Shown: positions 36,418 to 45,936, counted from the stretch's first letter. The stretch is DNA of 64,000 nt from Labilibaculum filiforme (GCF_002843315.1 NZ_MVDD01000002.1:496001-560000), one strand, 5' to 3'. Made by a program: numbers and translations. The notes: generated from the sequence alone by a model not told the origin.

Positions 36418-36456
36418 TTTGTAGGTTGTTGTTTTTGAATATTTCCTACAAACTTA
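36418..36456 (-). promoter_or_regulatory. Promoter box and overlapping inverted repeat before the C1 aminopeptidase gene
   Basis: On the minus strand TAAGTTTG (36449-36456) is a perfect TAnnTTTG box 42 bases before the ATG. The inverted repeat TTTGTAGG (36418-36425) and CCTACAAA (36445-36452), spacer 19, overlaps its downstream half. The repeat could be an operator or a 5' UTR hairpin. No TTTG element lies at the right distance upstream. Confidence 0.4.
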
Positions 36457-36489
36457 AAAAAACAGATCTAAAAACACGCCTAATTCCAT

Positions 36490-36526
36490 GAGAAAAGCCA
36501 CCCTTCAAACTGAAGGATGGCTTTTT
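36490..36526 (-). terminator. Terminator after lpdA
   Basis: Imperfect long stem: AAAAGCCACCCTTCA (from 36493) pairs with TGAAGGATGGCTTTTT (36511-36526), with one G-T pair. Read leftward from lpdA it ends in T-rich sequence. Confidence 0.8.
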
Positions 36527-36549
36527 ATCTTGCATTAATTTCGAATCTT

Positions 36550-37944
36550 TTAAATATGTATCACCTCATCGTAAGCAGCAGCTGCGGCTTCCATAATCGC
36601 TTCCGACATGGTTGGATGTGGATGAATAGCCTTAATTAACTCATGACCTGTAGTTTCCAGTTTACGAGCAGTAACTAATTCTGCAATCATTTCGGTTACA
36701 TTAGCACCCACCATATGAGCTCCAAGTAATTCGCCGTATTTCGCATCAAATATTAGCTTCACAAATCCTTCGTTTGCGCCAGCAGCACTAGCTTTTCCCG
36801 AGGCTGAGAAAGGGAATTTACCAACTTTCAACTCGTATCCAGCTTCTTTGGCAGCTTTTTCTGTCATCCCCATCGAAGCAACTTCAGGAATGGTATAAGT
36901 ACATCCAGGAATGCTTGTATAATCAATCGGTTCCACCTTCATTCCTGCAATTTTCTCTACACAGCAAATACCTTCGGCCGAAGCAACGTGAGCCAAAGCA
37001 GGACCTTTAATAATATCGCCAATTGCATAAACACCTTCGATATTTGTTCTAAAGTAATCATCAACAAGAACTCTACCATTTTCAGTAGTCACTCCTACTT
37101 CCTCTAAACCAATATTTTCGGTATTCGGCGCAATTCCAACTGCTGAAAGTACAATTTCGCACTCGTGCACTTCAATTTCGCCCTTCTTATTTTTAATATT
37201 CACTTTTAAATTGCCATCCGATCCTTCTACCGATTCCACAGTAGAATTAGTCATGACTTTAATTTTATTCTTTTTGAAACTACGTCCCATTTGTTTCGAA
37301 ACCTCTTCGTCTTCCACAGGAAGAATTTCTGGCAGGAACTCCACCAAAGTTACCTTAGTACCCATGGTAGAATAGAAGTAAGCAAACTCCGACCCAATTG
37401 CTCCAGAACCAACTACAATCATCGATTCAGGCAGTTTCTCTAAAGTTAAAGCTTTGCGGTATCCAATAATATTTTTTCCATCCTGAGGAAGATTTGGCAA
37501 TTCACGGGAACGTGCTCCTGTTGCCAAAATGATATGTTTTGCTTCATGATTGGATTTACTTCCATCTTCCGCAGTTACTTCCACCGTTTTGTTACCTACT
37601 AATTTTCCAAAACCATTAATTACCTCAATTTTGTTCTTTTTAAGTAGGTATTGAATACCACCACTCATTTTTTCAGCAACACCACGACTACGTGCTACTA
37701 CTTTTTCAAAATCAGGTTTAACCTCTCCTTCCACAGTTAAGCCATAATCTCCGGCATGCTTCATATATTCGAAAACCTGAGCTGACTTCAGCAAAGATTT
37801 GGTAGGAATACAACCCCAGTTCAAACAAATTCCACCCAATTCGGCTCGTTCAACAACTGCAACATTCAAACCCAATTGTGAAGCGCGAATGGCGGCTACG
37901 TAACCACCAGGACCGCTTCCTACTACTATTAAATCGTAACTCAT
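36550..37944 (-). CDS. lpdA: Dihydrolipoyl dehydrogenase (E3)
   Basis: Flavoprotein that reoxidises dihydrolipoamide in 2-oxoacid dehydrogenase complexes or the glycine cleavage system. The 464 residues include the FAD-binding GSGPGGYVAAIRASQLG at the N-terminus, the redox disulfide Cys40-Cys45 in GGICLNWGCIPTK, the NAD-binding GSGAIGSEFAYFY, and the C-terminal His-Glu dyad region AIHPHPTMSEA. No lipoyl domain is fused. No E1 or E2 gene is adjacent, so this E3 probably serves several complexes. Confidence 0.96.
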   Translation of the reverse strand: MSYDLIVVGSGPGGYVAAIRASQLGLNVAVVERAELGGICLNWGCIPTKSLLKSAQVFEYMKHAGDYGLTVEGEVKPDFEKVVARSRGVAEKMSGGIQYLLKKNKIEVINGFGKLVGNKTVEVTAEDGSKSNHEAKHIILATGARSRELPNLPQDGKNIIGYRKALTLEKLPESMIVVGSGAIGSEFAYFYSTMGTKVTLVEFLPEILPVEDEEVSKQMGRSFKKNKIKVMTNSTVESVEGSDGNLKVNIKNKKGEIEVHECEIVLSAVGIAPNTENIGLEEVGVTTENGRVLVDDYFRTNIEGVYAIGDIIKGPALAHVASAEGICCVEKIAGMKVEPIDYTSIPGCTYTIPEVASMGMTEKAAKEAGYELKVGKFPFSASGKASAAGANEGFVKLIFDAKYGELLGAHMVGANVTEMIAELVTARKLETTGHELIKAIHPHPTMSEAIMEAAAAAYDEVIHI

Positions 37945-38026
37945 TTTTATTTTGTTGTTTATGTTAGTACAATTTTCGTTTTACTAATTTATGTTTTCTT
38001 TTTTTAATACGGATCTTTTTTCGGCT

Positions 38027-38872
38027 TCAATTATTGGAAACAACACTTTTACGTTTTACCGAAAGCCTTACTAGCTGAACCAATTTAGCCAGCACAAACA
38101 AAATTACAAAAGCAAAAATAATAGTTGCTCCTGATGGTGCATTAATACGATAAGAAACCAACAAACCAATAAATGATCCTAAAATACCAAAAGCTATCGA
38201 TCCGAAAATCATTTTCTTAAAATCGTTCGTAAACATATTGGCTATGGTTTGTGGAATCGTCAAAAACGATATCACCAGAATAATTCCAACCACTCTGATA
38301 TTTAAAACAATGGCCAAAGCCACCAATGCTATCAGTAAATAATTTAGAAACTGAACCGGAGCTTTTTGGGTTCTTGCAAATTCCTCATCGAAAGCAACAA
38401 ACAAAATAGGTCGCAACAGAAAAGAAAAAACAGCAATTGTAAATAGGCATAAACCCAACAAAAGGTATAAATCCAATGCTCCCACCGTTAAAATATTTCC
38501 AAATAAAAAACTCATTAAATTGGGTGCATAACCAGGAGTCATGTAAATAAAAATGATTCCCAAAGCCATCCCAAAAGCCCACAAAATTCCAATAACAGAA
38601 TCTTGTCTCACGTCGGTTTTTTTCGAAATCCATTCAATTCCTAAGGCCGACAAAACACCAAAAACAGCTGCTCCAAATACTGGATTTAAGCCTAAATACC
38701 AAGCCAATCCAATTCCTCCAAAAGAGGCGTGTGTAATTCCTCCACTAATAAAAACAATTCGTCGGGCAACAATGTAAGAACCAATAATTCCACACGAAAT
38801 ACTTGCCAAAATTGCAGCCCCTACTGCATTTAGAAAGAAATTATATTGAAATAATTCAAACAGATCGTTCAT
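38027..38872 (-). CDS. znuB: Metal ABC transporter permease (ZnuB-like)
   Basis: Membrane subunit of a family-9 metal ABC transporter, 281 residues with about eight hydrophobic spans. Typical features are YIVARRIVFISGGITHASFG (the conserved region contacting the ATPase) and the PQTIANMF segment. It starts three bases after the ATPase gene and is the last gene of a three-gene operon. Zinc is the likely substrate, given the His-rich binding protein, but manganese or iron cannot be excluded. Confidence 0.9.
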   Translation of the reverse strand: MNDLFELFQYNFFLNAVGAAILASISCGIIGSYIVARRIVFISGGITHASFGGIGLAWYLGLNPVFGAAVFGVLSALGIEWISKKTDVRQDSVIGILWAFGMALGIIFIYMTPGYAPNLMSFLFGNILTVGALDLYLLLGLCLFTIAVFSFLLRPILFVAFDEEFARTQKAPVQFLNYLLIALVALAIVLNIRVVGIILVISFLTIPQTIANMFTNDFKKMIFGSIAFGILGSFIGLLVSYRINAPSGATIIFAFVILFVLAKLVQLVRLSVKRKSVVSNN

Positions 38873-38875
38873 ATT

Positions 38876-39616
38876 TTATTTATGTTGCTTTAGTACTCGG
38901 TGAGGAACTTCTCCATGTGTAATTAAATCAATCGGACAATTATACGCTTTCAATTGTTCCTGCGAAATCACATTCGAATCGTGATAACAAAGTGTTTTGT
39001 TTACGCAAGCAATTGATTTCACATGCGAACATATTGTTCCAACATCATGCGATACAACAATAATCGCCATATGTGAATTTAATTGATGAAGAATTTCATA
39101 CAATTCTCCTTCAAAATTACTATCAACATAAGTATCCGGTTCATCCAAAATCAATAACTGAGGATCCGAAATAATCGCCCTACACAAAAATACCCGTTGC
39201 ATTTGTCCGCCAGACAACTCTCCAATATTTTTATTCTTCAAATGAATAATTCCCATTTGAGTCATTAATTCCTCTGCGCGTTGCTTATTATCACTATTAT
39301 ATCTTCCAAATATCTTTTTATGAGACATTAATCCTGAAAGAACCACCTCTTTAACAGAAATTGGAAATTTCTTATCAATTTGATTTATTTGTGGCAAATA
39401 GCCAATATTACAACGCTCACTTCCATCAGGAGATATTTCACCCTCCATCGGCTTTAAAATACCCAAAATTACTTTTAAAAGTGTTGTTTTACCACCTCCA
39501 TTAGGACCAATGATCCCAAGGAAATCATTTTCCTTCACCATCAAATTCACTCCTTTCAATACGACTTTTTCCTCGTATCCTGCCGTTAGTGATTTTAATT
39601 CCAGAATTTTTCTCAT
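38876..39616 (-). CDS. znuC: Metal ABC transporter ATP-binding protein (ZnuC-like)
   Basis: ATPase subunit of the metal importer, 246 residues from the ATG at 39616; a TTG at 39625 would add three. Walker A GPNGGGKTT, signature LSGGQMQR, Walker B LLILDEPD and the switch His in VVSHD are present. The C-terminus holds several Cys and His (CSHVKSIACVNKTLCYHDSN), as seen in some metal transporter ATPases. It lies 11 bases after the binding-protein gene. Confidence 0.92.
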   Translation of the reverse strand: MRKILELKSLTAGYEEKVVLKGVNLMVKENDFLGIIGPNGGGKTTLLKVILGILKPMEGEISPDGSERCNIGYLPQINQIDKKFPISVKEVVLSGLMSHKKIFGRYNSDNKQRAEELMTQMGIIHLKNKNIGELSGGQMQRVFLCRAIISDPQLLILDEPDTYVDSNFEGELYEILHQLNSHMAIIVVSHDVGTICSHVKSIACVNKTLCYHDSNVISQEQLKAYNCPIDLITHGEVPHRVLKQHK

Positions 39617-39627
39617 TACCGCCAATT

Positions 39628-40491
39628 TCAGTTTTTAAGGATATGAATAATTCGTTTCATTTCCGTTAGCCAATCTTCAGCCAAGGGATCAATCACAACA
39701 ACTTCTCCATCAATTTCGGCAACAATTGCTTTTGCATTCTCAACATTAAATTGTTTCTGAACAAAAACTTGTTTTATTTCCAACCGCTTCGCCTCCTCAA
39801 TTAACTGTTTCATATAAGTTGGCGATGGCTCTTTCCCATCTACTTCAACAGCTATTTGTCTTAAATTATAATCTCTTGCCAAATAGGTTAAAGCTGGGTG
39901 AAAAATCATAAACGACTTTCCTTGTTTTCTCTTCAATGAAAATTCTGCAAGATTATCTAATTCATCTATTTCAGAAATAAATTGCTGATAATTTTTCTCA
40001 TAAATATCCTTTTTCTCAGGAGCCATTTTAATTAGTTCCTGATACAAATTCGCACTAAGGATTTTTACTGATTTAAGCGATGACCAGATATGAGGATCAA
40101 TTCCTCCTTCATGAAAATGATCGCCATGCTTCTCCTGACCCTTAATTAATTCAACACCTTTCGAAAGATCAACATCCTTAATATTATCAGCTCCTTCCAA
40201 CAAATTACCCAGCCAAACGGTTTCGAAAGGAATGTTTCCAATTCTAAAATAGGCAACAGATTTAGCTACATCTGTCATTTGATTTGGCGTTGGCTCATAA
40301 GTTTCAGGACTAGCTCCAGGAGGTATCAATACGTTTACCTTAAAGTCATCACCAGCAATTCGCTCAATAAAATATTTCTGAGGCAATATACTAACGGATA
40401 TTAAATTGGGTTCCTTCTCAATTTTACCTGATTGACAAGACATTATTATACTTGCAAGAAACACCAGAATTAATTTATTTATTACGTTCAT
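39628..40491 (-). CDS. znuA: Metal-binding lipoprotein of the ABC importer (ZnuA-like)
   Basis: Substrate-binding protein of cluster A-I, 287 residues. It is a lipoprotein (lipobox SIIMSC), so it is anchored rather than free in the periplasm. Likely ligands are His in the short acidic His-rich loop (GQEKHGDHFHEGGIDPHIW), His in MIFHPALTYLARDY, and an acidic residue near VVIDPLAEDW. The His-rich loop favours zinc. The upstream region carries a promoter whose -7 box lies within a perfect palindrome (40523-40548), as expected for metal-dependent repression. Confidence 0.9.
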   Translation of the reverse strand: MNVINKLILVFLASIIMSCQSGKIEKEPNLISVSILPQKYFIERIAGDDFKVNVLIPPGASPETYEPTPNQMTDVAKSVAYFRIGNIPFETVWLGNLLEGADNIKDVDLSKGVELIKGQEKHGDHFHEGGIDPHIWSSLKSVKILSANLYQELIKMAPEKKDIYEKNYQQFISEIDELDNLAEFSLKRKQGKSFMIFHPALTYLARDYNLRQIAVEVDGKEPSPTYMKQLIEEAKRLEIKQVFVQKQFNVENAKAIVAEIDGEVVVIDPLAEDWLTEMKRIIHILKN

Positions 40492-40522
40492 TTATTCTGT
40501 TTGAATTGTTGTTTTTATTTAG

Positions 40523-40567
40523 ATCTACTTTAAATAACAAAAGTAGATGTTTTTTTGTTTTTACAAA
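40523..40567 (-). promoter_or_regulatory. znu operon promoter with palindromic operator candidate
   Basis: On the minus strand TTTG (40564-40567), an 18-base spacer and TACTTTTG (40538-40545) form a promoter before znuA. The perfect inverted repeat ATCTACTTT (40523-40531) and AAAGTAGAT (40540-40548), spacer eight, covers the -7 box and probable start point. This position fits a repressor such as Zur or an MntR/DtxR-type regulator; the motif does not match a consensus I know. Confidence 0.55.
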
Positions 40568-40654
40568 GATTTTCCTCTTTAAATTTCATTAGATAGCCCC
40601 TCGTGATTTGAATAAATTTAGAATATGAATTTAATGAAAACCAAGTCATTTAAC

Positions 40655-40695
40655 AAAAAAAGACCCGAAAGATAAATTTAATTATCTCTCGGGTC
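40655..40695 (-). terminator. Terminator after the TlpA-like gene
   Basis: Stem GACCCGAAAGATAA (40662-40675) with TTATCTCTCGGGTC (40682-40695), with two mismatches; on the minus strand followed by seven T residues. Confidence 0.87.
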
Positions 40696-40718
40696 AAAAT
40701 ATTTTTATATGCTAAGAA

Positions 40719-41813
40719 TTACTGAATCAATTTTTCGATAGCAGCTTTTAATTCTTCACCTCTTAAATTTTTTGCAATAATTACGCCATTTTGATCTAAA
40801 ATAACAGTAGCAGGAATTCCGTTAACACCATATAATTTAGCTGCGGAAGAACCCCAACCTTTTAAATCAGAAACATGATTCCAAACCAAACCATCGTCTT
40901 CAATTGCTTTTAACCATTTTTCTTCACTCTCATCTAAAGATACACCTAAAATCTCAACCCCTTTAGGGTGAAGCTCTTCATACATCTTAACTACATTAGG
41001 ATTTTCTCTTCTACAAGGACCACACCATGATGCCCAAAAGTCAATCACTACCACTTTACCTTTAAAAGAAGATAAACTAAGTGGAGCTCCTTCGGTGGTA
41101 TTCAATGTAAAATCAGGAGCAGGTTGTCCAATTGCAACTTTCTTCAATACTTCTATCTTTTCCTTAATTAAAGTAGCATAAGACGATGCAAGTGCATTTT
41201 CGCTCAGTAAAGCATAAACTTCTTCCATTTCTGCAACTTCAAGAGAAGATGTAATTTGATAAGCAAGAAATGCTGCAGCAGGAGTAGCTCCATTCAATTT
41301 TACAAATTCTTTACTTGCAATAAGCTTATCTGCTTCCGATTTATTGAATTCAGCTTCGATAGAATCCATAACAACTTGATTCTTTTCTTCACCTGCTTTT
41401 TGATATTCAGCATATAAAGCTTGTTGTTTTTCTTGAAATCCTTTCTGTATATCTCCGAAGCCTCCTAAAATATCTTGATTTGCAGAACCAAGCACCTTAG
41501 CTTCTCTTAAGTTTTCAACATTTGCATCAACAGTGATAATAGAATTTTCTAGAAATACCTGAATTGCGCCTCCCTGACCATCTAATTGAATGTAATAGAG
41601 ATCTGGACTTGCAACAGTTCCTTGAAAAGTAAAACCTGTAGCCGTCATTTCAGTAGAATCGGTTTTTACCAATTTATTATCCTGAAGTTTAGAAAGGAAA
41701 ACTTTTCCTTCCGTTACACCTTCTACTTTTCCAGTTAATTTGTACTCTTCTTTAGAAGTACAAGCGCCTAAAAAAAGGCCAATCGCTGCTGTTGCGATAA
41801 AAAGTTTTTTCAT
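40719..41813 (-). CDS. TlpA-like thiol-disulfide oxidoreductase lipoprotein
   Basis: A 364-residue lipoprotein (lipobox LGAC, Cys18). The N-terminal half (about 20-215) is a DUF4369-type beta domain followed by helices, common in Bacteroidota. The C-terminal thioredoxin-like domain (about 225-364) has the redox motif FWASWCGPCRRE with Cys264 and Cys267. It probably reduces disulfides of envelope proteins or serves cytochrome c maturation. It has its own terminator and is separated from znuA by 227 bases, so it is a single-gene unit. Confidence 0.92.
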   Translation of the reverse strand: MKKLFIATAAIGLFLGACTSKEEYKLTGKVEGVTEGKVFLSKLQDNKLVKTDSTEMTATGFTFQGTVASPDLYYIQLDGQGGAIQVFLENSIITVDANVENLREAKVLGSANQDILGGFGDIQKGFQEKQQALYAEYQKAGEEKNQVVMDSIEAEFNKSEADKLIASKEFVKLNGATPAAAFLAYQITSSLEVAEMEEVYALLSENALASSYATLIKEKIEVLKKVAIGQPAPDFTLNTTEGAPLSLSSFKGKVVVIDFWASWCGPCRRENPNVVKMYEELHPKGVEILGVSLDESEEKWLKAIEDDGLVWNHVSDLKGWGSSAAKLYGVNGIPATVILDQNGVIIAKNLRGEELKAAIEKLIQ

Positions 41814-41906
41814 GTGATTAAGTATTTTGATCTATATTTTTTACTAAACACTAAAACTAGCAAATAAAACCATGCGAAAGAAAAGTTTTCGATAAACAAT
41901 GCGTTT

Positions 41907-43034
41907 TTACTCTTTATTTTTCACATCACTAAAATAAGCATCCAGCAACTTGTGTGCTGCAACAAACGAACTCATCTCATCATTTAAAACTTTTGTTTCA
42001 AAATCGGGAATTTGTCCTTTTATTACATCCAAATGATAAAAGCGATCACGTAATTGCTCATTAATAGTCTCATACATCCAATATTTCGCCTGCTCGCGTC
42101 TTCGTCTGTCAAAATATCCATTTTGCTGTGTATGACTACAATAATCTAAAATATTATCCCAAATAGAATCGATACCAGTTTTTTCTAAAGACGAACAAGT
42201 AAGTACTTTAGGAATCCATCCAGATGGTGATTCCGGAAACAGGTGCAATGCATTTTGGAATTGAACCCTTGCCAATTGAGCCTTATGAATATTATTTCCA
42301 TCGGCTTTATTAATACTAATTGCATCGGCCATTTCCATAATACCTCGTTTAATTCCCTGTAACTCATCACCTGCACCGGCAATTTTAATCAGTAAAAAGA
42401 AATCTACCATTGAATGTACAGCTGTTTCCGATTGACCAACACCAACTGTTTCAATTAAAATTGTATCGAAACCAGCAGCTTCGCACAGAATTAAACTTTC
42501 GCGAGTTTTACGCGCAACTCCACCCAAAGATCCTGCCGATGGTGAAGGTCGAATGTAAGCCTTTGGGTCCACTGCCAATTCCTCCATTCGTGTTTTATCG
42601 CCGAGAATACTTCCCTTACTTCTTTCACTACTTGGGTCGATTGCCAATACCGCCAATTTATGTCCTTGTCCGGTTACATGTTTTCCAAATGCCTCAATAA
42701 ACGTACTTTTACCAGCACCTGGTACTCCAGTAATTCCAATTCGAACCGATTTTCCCGAATAAGGCAAACACTTTTCAATAATATCTTGCGCTATCAATTG
42801 GTGCTCAGGCTTTGAACTTTCGGTTAGAGTAATTGCTTGACTTAAAATACCAATATTTCCCGCTAATATTCCCGCAACATAATCTGCTACCGAATATGTT
42901 TTCCGCTTATTTAATTTTAGTCTATCAGCAATTTTTGGATTAATAGACGGTGGTTTACTTATTCCTGAATTCACTTTTAGCGCCTTATAATCAGGAGCAT
43001 TTTCGATATGGTCTCTTTTATTTTTATCTGTCAT
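41907..43034 (-). CDS. meaB: Methylmalonyl-CoA mutase-associated GTPase MeaB
   Basis: G3E-family GTPase that loads and protects the adenosylcobalamin cofactor of methylmalonyl-CoA mutase. The 375 residues include Walker A GVPGAGKS at 103-110, the LAVLAIDPSS segment with SILGDKTRM, ETVGVGQSE, and the base-specificity region INKADGNN. The mutase subunits are not in this window, although the presence of MeaB implies the propionate/succinate pathway in this organism. Confidence 0.94.
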   Translation of the reverse strand: MTDKNKRDHIENAPDYKALKVNSGISKPPSINPKIADRLKLNKRKTYSVADYVAGILAGNIGILSQAITLTESSKPEHQLIAQDIIEKCLPYSGKSVRIGITGVPGAGKSTFIEAFGKHVTGQGHKLAVLAIDPSSERSKGSILGDKTRMEELAVDPKAYIRPSPSAGSLGGVARKTRESLILCEAAGFDTILIETVGVGQSETAVHSMVDFFLLIKIAGAGDELQGIKRGIMEMADAISINKADGNNIHKAQLARVQFQNALHLFPESPSGWIPKVLTCSSLEKTGIDSIWDNILDYCSHTQQNGYFDRRRREQAKYWMYETINEQLRDRFYHLDVIKGQIPDFETKVLNDEMSSFVAAHKLLDAYFSDVKNKE

Positions 43035-43130
43035 GACAAGAATTTTCCATTTAGTACTACATGCGAAGTTATAAATTTACCGTGTAAAGACTTAGTAAAC
43101 ATCGCGAAATCTGTACATGTTTGTTAGCAA

Positions 43131-43160
43131 CAAAAAAGGCTTTCCCTTGTGGAAAAGCCT
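43131..43160 (-). terminator. Terminator after the DUF1573 gene
   Basis: Stem AGGCTTTCCC (43137-43146) with GGAAAAGCCT (43151-43160), one mismatch; on the minus strand followed by TTTTTTG. Confidence 0.85.
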
Positions 43161-43186
43161 TTGGTATCTTAATATTCAAATTTCGT

Positions 43187-44287
43187 TTAATTAGTTTTAG
43201 GCATCACAACGTTTCCCGAAACACGAAGTTTTACTTCTGAATCAACAGGGTCGTTAGTGATTACAGTAATCATTTTATTCTGACGACCTCTTTTTCCTCT
43301 TGAATTAAATACTACTTTAATTTCCGATGCTTCACCAGCTTTTATAATCTTAGTGCTTGGTGCAATTGCTGTACATCCACATGATGCTTTGGTTTTTCTG
43401 ATAATTAAATCAGATTTTCCCAAATTTTTCATTGTAAAAGTATATTCAGCATTTTCGCCTTGAGTTATCTCCCCAAAATCAAATACATCATTCACGAATT
43501 CAACTTTAGGAGAATTTGCCAATTCTGTTTTCGATAAACTAGAAAAGTCTTCCACCAAATTGGCACTAACAGTAAGGCGGTTGCCCGATTTAAATTCCTG
43601 ATTTACTAAAACATCTAAATAATCAATCACAAATCCCCAATCGTTCTTTTTACTGGCATCGTAAGTTGCTACAATTTGTCCTTTTTGTTTTGGTTGTAAA
43701 TTTTCAGGAACCATTTTTAACGATAAATGAGCTGGTACTCGTTTAAAACCAATACTAATTGGCTGATCGCTATCATTATAAACATCCATTGTGGCTTCTT
43801 TCACATCTGTATTTTTCACTTTTGTGAAAGAAAGATGGTTATTTTGCAAACGCAAACCATTCATTTCCCGTGGATACAAATCAGCCACCGTTTTCTCTCT
43901 GGCAATAACGGTACCACTAATTCTTAAAATAGTAATTGCAGGATTAGTATTTGCTGTTATTGTAATCGACTTATTGAAAGGACCCGGACGATTTTTAGGA
44001 TCATAGGTTGCTTTCACAAAACCTTTTTGTCCTGGTGCAATTGGTTGCTTACTCCATTCCGGAGAAGTACATCCACACGAAGATCGTACCTGATTAATAA
44101 TTACCGGTTGACTTCCGGTGTTAATAAATTCGAACGAGTAAGATGTTAATCCATCCTCTTCCTTAAAAGTCTTGAAATCGTACTCCTTTGAATCAAATTT
44201 CATTACTGGTGCAGTATCTTGAGCAGACACAGAAAATGTGCTTCCTAAAATAGCTACTACCAACAAATAAAATACTTTTCTACTCAT
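43187..44287 (-). CDS. Exported protein with two DUF1573 domains
   Basis: A 366-residue exported protein with a signal peptide (VFYLLVVAILGSTFSVSAQ). It contains two DUF1573 repeats, immunoglobulin-like domains related to ASPM/SPD-2/Hydin: about 28-125 with NQVRSSCGCTSPEW, and about 268-362 with RKTKASCGCTAIAP. The SCGCT motif occurs once in each copy. A middle domain (about 130-260) has a related beta pattern without the motif. Function unknown; such proteins are abundant in the Bacteroidota envelope. Confidence 0.88.
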   Translation of the reverse strand: MSRKVFYLLVVAILGSTFSVSAQDTAPVMKFDSKEYDFKTFKEEDGLTSYSFEFINTGSQPVIINQVRSSCGCTSPEWSKQPIAPGQKGFVKATYDPKNRPGPFNKSITITANTNPAITILRISGTVIAREKTVADLYPREMNGLRLQNNHLSFTKVKNTDVKEATMDVYNDSDQPISIGFKRVPAHLSLKMVPENLQPKQKGQIVATYDASKKNDWGFVIDYLDVLVNQEFKSGNRLTVSANLVEDFSSLSKTELANSPKVEFVNDVFDFGEITQGENAEYTFTMKNLGKSDLIIRKTKASCGCTAIAPSTKIIKAGEASEIKVVFNSRGKRGRQNKMITVITNDPVDSEVKLRVSGNVVMPKTN

Positions 44288-44754
44288 AACAATTAATTAT
44301 TTTAATTACGGTGATTTTGTTTAATACGCTAAACAAATTAAAGAGTTCTATAAATTCTTGAAAATTTAGACGAACAAACAAAATTAACTATTTTTTACGA
44401 AAAGAAAACCTAAATATCGTTAAATAGTTGTTAAGGGAATTCCCTGACAATCATAACGTATTTTCAATATCCCAGCCTATCTTTATGCGTACTTAAACCA
44501 TCAAGAGCCTCTTTTTAATGTATCGAAACAAAAACCGAACCAAATAATTTTATTTGAAATTATTGACCTTCAAAAAAGGATAATTTGCTATCTGTAATAA
44601 GTATTTAGTAGATTTGTTTGTAATTAAAGTCTACTTTTAAAATTAGAAAATTATTCCCTTTAATTCGAATTAGCCAAAATAAGAGAACTTCGTGCAAGCA
44701 TATATTTTTTTTGAGAATACATGCAATTAAAACGAAATAAACGATTCACCACAA
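44288..44754. promoter_or_regulatory. Divergent intergenic region with a promoter for the amidohydrolase
   Basis: This 467-base gap holds no gene. TTTG (44584-44587), a 21-base spacer and TAGATTTG (44609-44616) form a rightward promoter candidate, leaving an untranslated leader of about 130 bases before the ATG at 44755. The part from 44340 to 44580 has no motif I can name. Confidence 0.4.
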
Positions 44755-45936
44755 ATGACAAATCTAAAAACAAAAATACTCGCATTTTCAGATCAGATTA
44801 ATGCAGAAATAAAAGAAATAAGAGCTCACTTACACAGGCATCCCGAACTTTCTTTTCAAGAATTTGAAACCTCAAAATTCATTCAGAATTATTTGAACGA
44901 ATTAGGAATTCCTTTTCAATCGGGCTTTGTTAAAACCGGTATTGTAGGAAAAATTGAAGGCAAAAACCCTTCTAAAAAAGTTATTGCGCTTCGTTCCGAT
45001 ATGGATGCCCTCCCTATCTCCGAAAATAAAAACAACAAGTATTGTTCTACCAACGAAGGTGTAATGCATGCCTGCGGACACGATATGCACATGGCAGGCT
45101 TATTAGGAACAGCTAAAATATTAACCGAATTTAAAAATGAATGGGAAGGTACCGTTTTATTAATTTTTCAGCCTGGAGAAGAGTTATTACCTGGAGGTGC
45201 CAAATTAATGATGGAGGAAGGTGCTTTAAACCCTGAACCAGAATGGATACTTGGCCAGCACGTTTTACCAGATATGCCAGCAGGAACTGTTGGATTCCGA
45301 TCGGGAATGTATATGGCCTCTGGTGATGAGATATATCTTACCGTAAAAGGCAAAGGCGGACATGCTGCAATGCCACACAAGTGTACCGATACTGTTCTTG
45401 TTGCTTCCCACATAATCGTTGCATTACAACAAATTGTTAGCCGACATTGCGATGCACGAATTCCTACAGTGCTTTCGTTTGGAAAAATGATTGCTAACGG
45501 AGCTACAAACATCATTCCCGACGAAGTAAAAATTGAAGGAACCTTTCGCACTATGAATGAAGAATGGAGAGCGAAGGCCAAACAATTGATCACCGACATT
45601 GCACAAACAACAGCTAAAGGAATGGGTGCAAGTTGCGAAGTAGATATTCGTCACGGCTATCCTTTTTTAGTGAACGATGAAAATAGTACCCAAGAAGCTA
45701 AAAAAAATGCGATCGATTTATTGGGCAAAGATAAAGTGGTAGATATGGATATTCGAATGACCACCGAAGATTTTGGTTTCTACTCTCAAAAATATCCGGT
45801 TACATTTTACCGTTTTGGAGTACAATCGGATAAAAATGGTTCTTTACACACTTCCTCTTTCGAAGCAAATGATAATTCTTTAAATACATGCATGACCACA
45901 ATGGCCTATTTGGCAATTAGCTATCTGAACAAGTAG
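44755..45936 (+). CDS. M20-family amidohydrolase
   Basis: A dinuclear metal-dependent amidohydrolase of the M20D type, 393 residues, such as N-acyl amino acid or N-acetyldiaminopimelate deacetylases. Motifs: LHRHPELSFQEFET, ALRSDMDALPI, HACGHDMH with Cys107 and His109, FQPGEE with the catalytic/ligand Glu142-Glu143, and GQHVLPDMP with His169. The dimerisation (lid) domain is about 185-295 (KGKGGHAAMPH). There is no signal peptide, so it is cytosolic. The substrate is unresolved. Confidence 0.92.
   Translation: MTNLKTKILAFSDQINAEIKEIRAHLHRHPELSFQEFETSKFIQNYLNELGIPFQSGFVKTGIVGKIEGKNPSKKVIALRSDMDALPISENKNNKYCSTNEGVMHACGHDMHMAGLLGTAKILTEFKNEWEGTVLLIFQPGEELLPGGAKLMMEEGALNPEPEWILGQHVLPDMPAGTVGFRSGMYMASGDEIYLTVKGKGGHAAMPHKCTDTVLVASHIIVALQQIVSRHCDARIPTVLSFGKMIANGATNIIPDEVKIEGTFRTMNEEWRAKAKQLITDIAQTTAKGMGASCEVDIRHGYPFLVNDENSTQEAKKNAIDLLGKDKVVDMDIRMTTEDFGFYSQKYPVTFYRFGVQSDKNGSLHTSSFEANDNSLNTCMTTMAYLAISYLNK

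Noticed and set aside
45168-45599. 143-codon frame on the minus strand inside the amidohydrolase gene
   Set aside because: It is antisense to clear M20 motifs on the plus strand and has the composition of a reverse-complement shadow.
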